A stretch of DNA of 64,000 nt from DSNY01 sp040752195 (GTDB taxonomy: Bacteria; Pseudomonadota; Gammaproteobacteria; Burkholderiales; Burkholderiaceae_F). The DNA is taken from the NCBI GenBank assembly GCA_040752195.1, contig JBFMFC010000013.1, positions 1 to 64,000 on the forward strand, written 5' to 3'. The notes beneath the pieces were generated by a model. It was not told the origin of the DNA. It saw only the letters and a program-made list of their open reading frames with translations, and did no database searches. Positions 62,083-64,000 of this stretch are shown piece by piece (position 1 is the first letter of the stretch; every line of letters begins with the position of its first letter). The position numbers were made by a program, and so were the translations under genes.

Positions 62083-64000
62083 TTGCGCGGTCCTGTTCCC
62101 ACTCGCTGCGCCGATGATCCGCAAGGCGCAACAGCGCTTCGAGCCATGCCAAGCCCCACCAGCCGTAATGCCGCGTGAGCGACCAGAAGCGCTCGGCTAT
62201 GCCGGAGTCCGAGCGTTCCAAATGCGTCGGTCCGTCGTGTGACCACACACGGCCCAGCAGCTCGAACGAGACTGCGGCGGGCTGGGGATCGTCGACGACG
62301 GGAGCAAACGGCCGGCAGTATCCGTGATGCGCGGCGACGAGATGCAGAGCAAGGGCGCGAGCCACGGAATCGCGAGGAAGCAAGTCTGCGGCGCTCTCAG
62401 CGAGCCGAACGGAAAGCAGCTCGTGCCGCCCGCTCTCGGGGTAGCCTGCGAGCCGACGTGCGCGTTCGAACGCAGCACGGCCTTGCGGCACAGCGCCGGA
62501 CTTGGCCAGCAGTTCGCCCGCGACGAAGCGCTGCCCGGCACGTAGCAACGCCTGAAAGCGGAGATCGGCCTTGCCGAGATCGTGAAGGCGACCGGCCAGC
62601 TCGATGATCACGGCCATCGCGTCCGCAACCCCGGCACCGTCAGCGAAGCGGCGCGCGAACTCGGCCACGCCGGGTAGATGTTCGGCTAGAGGCACGGCGA
62701 CCGTGCCGGAAGCTGTCGCGTCGTGCTCGTCGCTGAAGACGTCGGGGTGCTCCTGCTGGACCGGCAGAACTCGCAATCCGCGCGCGATCAGGCCGCCGAA
62801 CGGATGAGCGGACAGATTCCTCGACAAGGCCCGGTCAGCCGCCAAGGACGCGGCCACTTCGGGAAGCCAACGCCAAGAAGTTGGCACCTTCTCCAAGGCG
62901 ATCCGCCGCAGAAGATCCCGAAGCTCAGTGACAAGCCCGTCCCGGTCTTCCTCCAGCCTTCGATCGACATCTGCAAGCAGCGTGCTTGCGGCGTTTCGAA
63001 TCTCTTCCACAACCGGCCAAGCCGCGATCAGTTCCTTGTGCATGCGCAGGAGTGCACGCGCGCGCAGCACTCGGAACGCTCGGTCCCCCCAGTCCAGCAC
63101 CGGCCGCTCGTCAGGCGGTGCGACCGGAAGGTCTCCCAGCTCGCGCCAACCGCCTGCGCTCGCCGGGAGCACGACGACATCGCCGGGCCGCAAGTCGGAG
63201 GGGTCGGAGATCACCGCGACGTCGTCTCGGCCACGCCAGCGGATGACGCGGCGCCGGGTGCGGAGCTGGTCAGGTGCGTCCTGTGCTGGACTTTCTCCCT
63301 CTATGTCGGTGGACTGGTCATCGTCGGTTTCGCCGGCCAACCAGCGACGGGCGCGCCATAACGGCACGGCGACGCACTCGACGGACGCCGGCGGGCAGTA
63401 GATCAACACCTCCTTCACCAGTTCTTCGCGAGCCGGATCGTCGAGACCGAGATCCACGCGCCAACATACGTGCACATCGGAAGAAGCACGGCGTGAACCG
63501 TGCAGGAACAGAGAGATGTCGGGACTGGGCACGGGAGTCGGCGATGTCTGCGCGAGCGCATCGAGATGCGCCGGCAGCATTACAAGCGCCGGATCGCTCG
63601 GTGCATTCAATGCATCGATCTCGTGGCCCTGCGGCAACCGCGGATCCAGATGCGCGATGCCGAAGTCAATCGTGCGCGATGCGCCGGCCTGCTCGCCCAG
63701 CCAAGCCCAGGTGCGAGCCAGGGCGGCACCGTAGACCGGATCGTCGTCGCTGCTGTTCGCTTGACTCTCCCGGATCAGGATCGCGGCGCGGGACGCGATG
63801 TCCCGGCCCTTTCGGTTGAGTCGGCCGAACCGCTGGCGCAACGCATCAAGACTGGCGCACTCGGTGACCAGCGCATCGAAGTCCAGATCGGCGCCGACTT
63901 CGAGCGTCTGAGTGGCGACCACAAACACGGGCTTCGCCAGGGCTCGCGTCTCCGAAACCTTCGTCGATAACGGGCTCAAGCGTTCGCGAACCGCATCGTC
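62075..64000 (-). CDS. cas3: Cas3 helicase-nuclease (5' part beyond the window)
   Basis: The frame is open at the window edge, and 641 residues of the C-terminal part are visible. They begin just before helicase motifs V-VI: VFVVATQTLEVGADLDFDAL, then SLDALRQRFGRLNRKG. A C-terminal HD domain follows around 62550-62700 (IIELAGRLHDLGKADLRFQ), with the second His pair in HLVAAHHGYCRP. HD at the C-terminus is the arrangement of type I-U/I-G Cas3, opposite to most other subtypes. The protein unwinds and cuts target DNA after recognition by the effector complex. Confidence 0.93.
   Translation of the reverse strand, partial: DDAVRERLSPLSTKVSETRALAKPVFVVATQTLEVGADLDFDALVTECASLDALRQRFGRLNRKGRDIASRAAILIRESQANSSDDDPVYGAALARTWAWLGEQAGASRTIDFGIAHLDPRLPQGHEIDALNAPSDPALVMLPAHLDALAQTSPTPVPSPDISLFLHGSRRASSDVHVCWRVDLGLDDPAREELVKEVLIYCPPASVECVAVPLWRARRWLAGETDDDQSTDIEGESPAQDAPDQLRTRRRVIRWRGRDDVAVISDPSDLRPGDVVVLPASAGGWRELGDLPVAPPDERPVLDWGDRAFRVLRARALLRMHKELIAAWPVVEEIRNAASTLLADVDRRLEEDRDGLVTELRDLLRRIALEKVPTSWRWLPEVAASLAADRALSRNLSAHPFGGLIARGLRVLPVQQEHPDVFSDEHDATASGTVAVPLAEHLPGVAEFARRFADGAGVADAMAVIIELAGRLHDLGKADLRFQALLRAGQRFVAGELLAKSGAVPQGRAAFERARRLAGYPESGRHELLSVRLAESAADLLPRDSVARALALHLVAAHHGYCRPFAPVVDDPQPAAVSFELLGRVWSHDGPTHLERSDSGIAERFWSLTRHYGWWGLAWLEALLRLADHRRSEWEQDRANE

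Overview
The window is GC-rich DNA (G/C in most third codon positions) from what looks like a betaproteobacterium, probably Burkholderiales-like. The grounds are the flhDC-motAB-cheYZ arrangement, a peritrichous-type fli cluster headed by FlhDC, a 51-residue KRQRELAKK-type basic protein and an Aap-type amino-acid ABC operon. A run of 100 Ns inside the CRISPR region shows this is a draft, possibly metagenomic, scaffold.

Layout. 1-2795: two sugar-modifying enzymes next to the flagellin region, one a glycosyltransferase fused to a MycE-like sugar O-methyltransferase, so flagellin glycosylation is the likely role. 2852-8832 (minus): ycgR, a small FlhB-tail-like gene, a FliK-like gene, fliT, fliS, fliD, flaG, fliC. 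9575-14252 (plus): flhDC, motAB, cheY, cheZ. 14361-15745 (minus): an aldo/keto reductase and fliE. 16004-27184 (plus): fliFGHIJK and fliLMNOPQR. Five sites of the form T(A/C)AAG-N14-16-GCCG-like (sigma-28 type) precede flaG, fliC, motA, fliF and fliL; the fliF one is weak.

27296-55641 is mostly housekeeping and transport: a CbiM-like permease, a patatin/beta-barrel protein, a ThDP enzyme, hemolysin III, a four-carbon acid sugar module (denD, otnK), a DUF3025 gene, pyrC, an AceE-type pyruvate dehydrogenase E1, glycerate 2-kinase, a membrane/spermidine-synthase-like fusion, an Aap-type amino-acid ABC transporter with an extra binding protein, an Atm1-like ABC exporter, an SDR, a thioesterase, a DUF72 gene, and mlaE-mlaD-lipoprotein without a visible ATPase gene.

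55697-64000 is a type I-U (now I-G) CRISPR-Cas locus transcribed leftward: cas3 (cut by the window end), csb3 (cas8u2), then an inserted plus-strand toxin-antitoxin pair, then a cas4-cas1 fusion, cas2, a leader with a boxA-like antitermination element, and an array of 28 repeats and 27 spacers. csb1 (cas7) and csb2 (cas5-cas6) are not in the window and probably lie beyond 64000. The toxin gene carries two compensating indels that scramble its N-terminal third while leaving an open frame. The N gap sits between two identical 127-bp copies of the leader-proximal repeat plus leader. That is the signature of an unmerged assembly-graph overlap at exactly the place where new spacers are inserted. 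The array is transcribed toward mlaE, whose start lies only about 55 bp past the last repeat.
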